Assembly (NCBI GenBank): GCA_009776715.1
Contig: WRNF01000062.1
Span: 473 to 8,225, forward strand
Source of the DNA: Treponema sp.
Lineage (GTDB): Bacteria > Spirochaetota > Spirochaetia > Treponematales > Breznakiellaceae
DNA: 7,753 bases
Direction: 5' to 3'
The position numbers were made by a program, and so were the translations under genes. Each line of letters opens with the position of its first letter. The first letter of the stretch is position 1. A model generated the notes under the pieces. It searched no databases. It was given only the letters and a program-made list of their open reading frames with translations, and was not told where the DNA came from. Positions 6,518-7,753 of the stretch are shown piece by piece.

Positions 6518-7282
6518 TTATTTTAATAAACCATTTAAAAAATTAATTACTTGATCCCATGCAGGCTCAGTTTGTGGCCACAATAACTCTGAGCCATGTT
6601 TATTAACATCGAGAAATACATTATTTTCGGAAAAAGGAACACTGTCATATATTGCCTGTGCTGTATTCTTTATTCTTTCCTCCGCCGTGATAAAAACCGG
6701 ACATTTAATATTCCTGGCATAAGAACTTATTTCCTTTTCGGCAATTTTAAAATATTCTCCCGGAGAAAAAGCTAAAATTCCGCTTAGGTCATTAGGGAAT
6801 TCACTGCCCAGGACAAATGACAGTGCAGCCGAGTATGAGCTGCCCCAAAGAATTATTTTACTTGCCGCCAGTTTTTCTTTTGCGTATAACATCGCCGCTC
6901 TTAAATCGGCTAAGGCATCAGTGTACCAGTGTGCAACCTTTTGTTTTTTTGCCTCTGCCGCAGTTTCATTTAAAACCCCTCTGGCTTTGCTTCCCGATCT
7001 CTGGTCTATTGCCAGGCAGTTAAACCCGTTTTCATTTAACCGCGGTGCAATCACCCTGTATTCGCCCCTGCTAAAATTTGCCCGATGAAAAAGAAGAATG
7101 TAAGGAGCGTCATCGTTTTCTGTTTTATAAATATCTGCTGTAACGGTTAGACCGTCTTCCGCAGAAAAAGTTATTGTTTCAGTTACAAACACAGGATCTA
7201 TTACCGTATCTGTAGACGTAGCGCAAGCTGTTAAAAAGACTATGACAGATAATAGCAAGATTGAGCATATTGTTTTTTGCAT
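6518..7282 (-). CDS. lipoprotein alpha/beta hydrolase (dienelactone-hydrolase-like)
   Basis: This 254-aa protein has a lipoprotein signal peptide: MQKT, a hydrophobic core, then lipobox LTAC with Cys20 as the lipidated residue. It should be exported and anchored to a membrane. The rest is a compact alpha/beta hydrolase: LLFHRANFSRGEY (63-75) resembles the first oxyanion loop, LAIDQRSG (90-97) the next strand-turn, and WGSSYSA (146-152) the nucleophile elbow with probable Ser149. The elbow is GxSxS rather than GxSxG. The acid is probably Glu201 or Glu202 in FITAEER, and the base His229 in NKHGSELLW. Substrate is unknown. It is the first gene of a two-gene leftward operon with the radical SAM gene and has its own strong ribosome-binding site and promoter. 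It is not closely similar to the 660-aa hydrolase in this window. Confidence 0.83.
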   Translation of the reverse strand: MQKTICSILLLSVIVFLTACATSTDTVIDPVFVTETITFSAEDGLTVTADIYKTENDDAPYILLFHRANFSRGEYRVIAPRLNENGFNCLAIDQRSGSKARGVLNETAAEAKKQKVAHWYTDALADLRAAMLYAKEKLAASKIILWGSSYSAALSFVLGSEFPNDLSGILAFSPGEYFKIAEKEISSYARNIKCPVFITAEERIKNTAQAIYDSVPFSENNVFLDVNKHGSELLWPQTEPAWDQVINFLNGLLK

Positions 7283-7289
7283 ATTAATT

Positions 7290-7294
7290 CTCCT
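7290..7294 (-). promoter_or_regulatory. Shine-Dalgarno of the lipoprotein hydrolase gene
   Basis: On the - strand AGGAG sits 7 nt before the ATG at 7282. This fixes the start and agrees with a signal peptide beginning at that Met. Confidence 0.8.
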
Positions 7295-7303
7295 AATTTT
7301 TAG

Positions 7304-7330
7304 ATTATATTGTTATGTTTTTATTGTCAA
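7304..7330 (-). promoter_or_regulatory. sigma-70-like promoter of the leftward operon
   Basis: On the - strand a perfect TTGACA (plus-strand 7325-7330) is followed by a perfect TATAAT (7304-7309). The spacer is only 15 nt, shorter than the usual 17, which would weaken it or hint that an activator is needed. The transcript would start around 7297, immediately upstream of the AGGAG ribosome-binding site, giving a very short leader. Confidence 0.6.
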
Positions 7331-7384
7331 ATGAGCAATTATCTAAACTTCAAAATGAAACGCATCTTTTTAAATGAAAATTTC

Positions 7385-7396
7385 TGTAAATTTACA
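7385..7396. promoter_or_regulatory. perfect palindrome TGTAAATTTACA, candidate operator
   Basis: TGTAAATTTACA is a perfect 12-bp dyad placed centrally in the divergent intergenic region, about 55 bp from the leftward -35 and 10 bp before the possible fabD -35. Its size and symmetry suit a dimeric transcription factor, but I do not recognise the regulator. AT-rich DNA produces such palindromes by chance fairly often. Confidence 0.3.
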
Positions 7397-7405
7397 ATTA
7401 TTCGC

Positions 7406-7434
7406 TTGACTTCCTTTACTTTTTATATTATTTT
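7406..7434 (+). promoter_or_regulatory. weak candidate promoter for fabD
   Basis: TTGACT (7406-7411) is a five-of-six -35 match. With a 17-nt spacer the -10 would be TATTTT (7429-7434), a poor match; TATTAT at 7426-7431 is better but only 14 nt away. The region is so rich in T and A that the -10 cannot be fixed. Confidence 0.3.
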
Positions 7435-7437
7435 TAA

Positions 7438-7464
7438 AATGACAGATTTTCATATTTTGTCATT
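7438..7464. repeat. 7-bp inverted repeat in the fabD leader
   Basis: AATGACA (7438-7444) and TGTCATT (7458-7464) are perfect reverse complements separated by 13 nt. The repeat lies between the possible fabD promoter and its ribosome-binding site, so it could be an operator or a leader hairpin. No known operator is recognised. Confidence 0.35.
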
Positions 7465-7475
7465 CTAGATTATAT

Positions 7476-7481
7476 GAGGAG
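7476..7481 (+). promoter_or_regulatory. Shine-Dalgarno of fabD
   Basis: GAGGAG precedes the ATG at 7485 by only 3 nt, closer than usual. The downstream residues (KTVFLFPGQG) match the normal FabD N-terminus, so this start is kept. The ATG at 7474 is out of frame and ends at once. Confidence 0.65.
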
Positions 7482-7484
7482 CTT

Positions 7485-7753
7485 ATGCTGAACAAAACTG
7501 TTTTTTTATTTCCGGGCCAGGGTACGCAGTACCCCGGCATGGCATTGGATTTGCTTGAGTCATCGGCACAGGCAAAAAATGTTTTCGATACCGCTTCCGC
7601 AGTCTTAAACAGGGACTTTGTAAGTTTAATCCGCGATTCTGACGAAGAAACACTTAAGCGTACCGATGTTTCCCAAATCGCCCTAAGCGCTGCTTCTCTT
7701 GCAGCAGCAGCCAGCCTTAACGAACAAGGCATATTCCCGGCGGCCTGTGCAGG
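7485..7753 (+). CDS. fabD: malonyl-CoA:ACP transacylase, 3'-truncated
   Basis: The frame is open from ATG 7485 to the window edge, 89 complete codons of a family near 300 aa. It begins MLNKTVFLFPGQGTQYPGM; the GQGTQYPGM loop (11-19) forms part of the active site, and Gln12 corresponds to the oxyanion-hole glutamine. The TDVSQIALSAASLAA stretch matches the FabD TxxxQPAL region, with Ile in place of Pro. The catalytic GHSLG serine lies beyond the window. The enzyme moves malonyl groups from CoA to acyl carrier protein to supply fatty-acid elongation. Other acyltransferase domains, such as those in polyketide synthases, share these motifs, but a free-standing start with its own ribosome-binding site favours FabD. 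Confidence 0.9.
   Translation, partial: MLNKTVFLFPGQGTQYPGMALDLLESSAQAKNVFDTASAVLNRDFVSLIRDSDEETLKRTDVSQIALSAASLAAAASLNEQGIFPAACA

Larger units (their letters stand above)
7283..7484. other. AT-rich divergent intergenic region
   Basis: This 202-nt stretch between the leftward hydrolase operon and fabD holds no gene. It contains the leftward promoter, a perfect 12-bp palindrome (7385-7396), a TTGACT that may be a fabD -35 (7406-7411), a 7-bp inverted repeat (7438-7464) and the fabD ribosome-binding site. A 10-nt direct repeat TAGATTATAT occurs at 7301-7310, over the leftward -10, and at 7466-7475, just before the fabD ribosome-binding site. Its base composition is markedly more AT-rich than the coding DNA on either side. 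Confidence 0.8.

Noticed and set aside
7460..7732. A 90-codon open frame on the - strand over fabD
   Set aside because: It lies antisense to a clear FabD N-terminus with GQGTQYPGM and a ribosome-binding site, and shows no motif of its own.

Overview
The window looks like chromosomal sequence from a bacterium, most likely a spirochaete related to Treponema. This rests on the character of the divergent second EF-G, the PurN active-site loop and the moderate GC with AT-rich intergenic DNA. It is an inference from protein flavour, not a proof. The gene content is mainly housekeeping, with a few odd features on top. No tRNA, rRNA, CRISPR array, transposase or phage gene is visible.

Left part, + strand: the 3' four-fifths of an EF-G-like translation factor (start is off the window) is followed after 3 nt by a 660-aa protein that joins an alpha/beta-hydrolase domain to a C-terminal half with about eight predicted membrane helices. 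A 60-nt gap with a promoter-like sequence leads to purM and purN, which overlap by 8 nt. They encode two steps of de novo purine synthesis, the cyclisation to AIR and the first formyl transfer.

The most unusual structure is at the end of purM. After the normal PurM fold finishes (about residue 354), the frame runs on through a roughly 123-bp block of nested perfect inverted repeats (4860-4982) before it stops inside the start of purN. This looks like a REP/MITE-type palindromic element captured in frame by a housekeeping gene, comparable in principle to the Rickettsia palindromic elements. One of its hairpins also resembles an intrinsic terminator. PurM carries a second, non-palindromic internal insertion of about 20-25 residues.

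Right part, - strand: a lipoprotein alpha/beta hydrolase and a PflX-like radical SAM protein form a short operon read leftwards. It has a good Shine-Dalgarno and a consensus-like promoter. It converges on purN so tightly that the two stop codons overlap. A 202-nt AT-rich divergent intergenic region (7283-7484) contains a perfect 12-bp palindrome and a second inverted repeat. It separates this operon from the 5' end of fabD (malonyl-CoA:ACP transacylase), which runs off the right edge. Together the genes concern translation or ribosome recycling, membrane-associated ester hydrolysis of unknown substrate, purine synthesis, an unassigned radical reaction and fatty-acid initiation. Apart from purM-purN they do not make one pathway.
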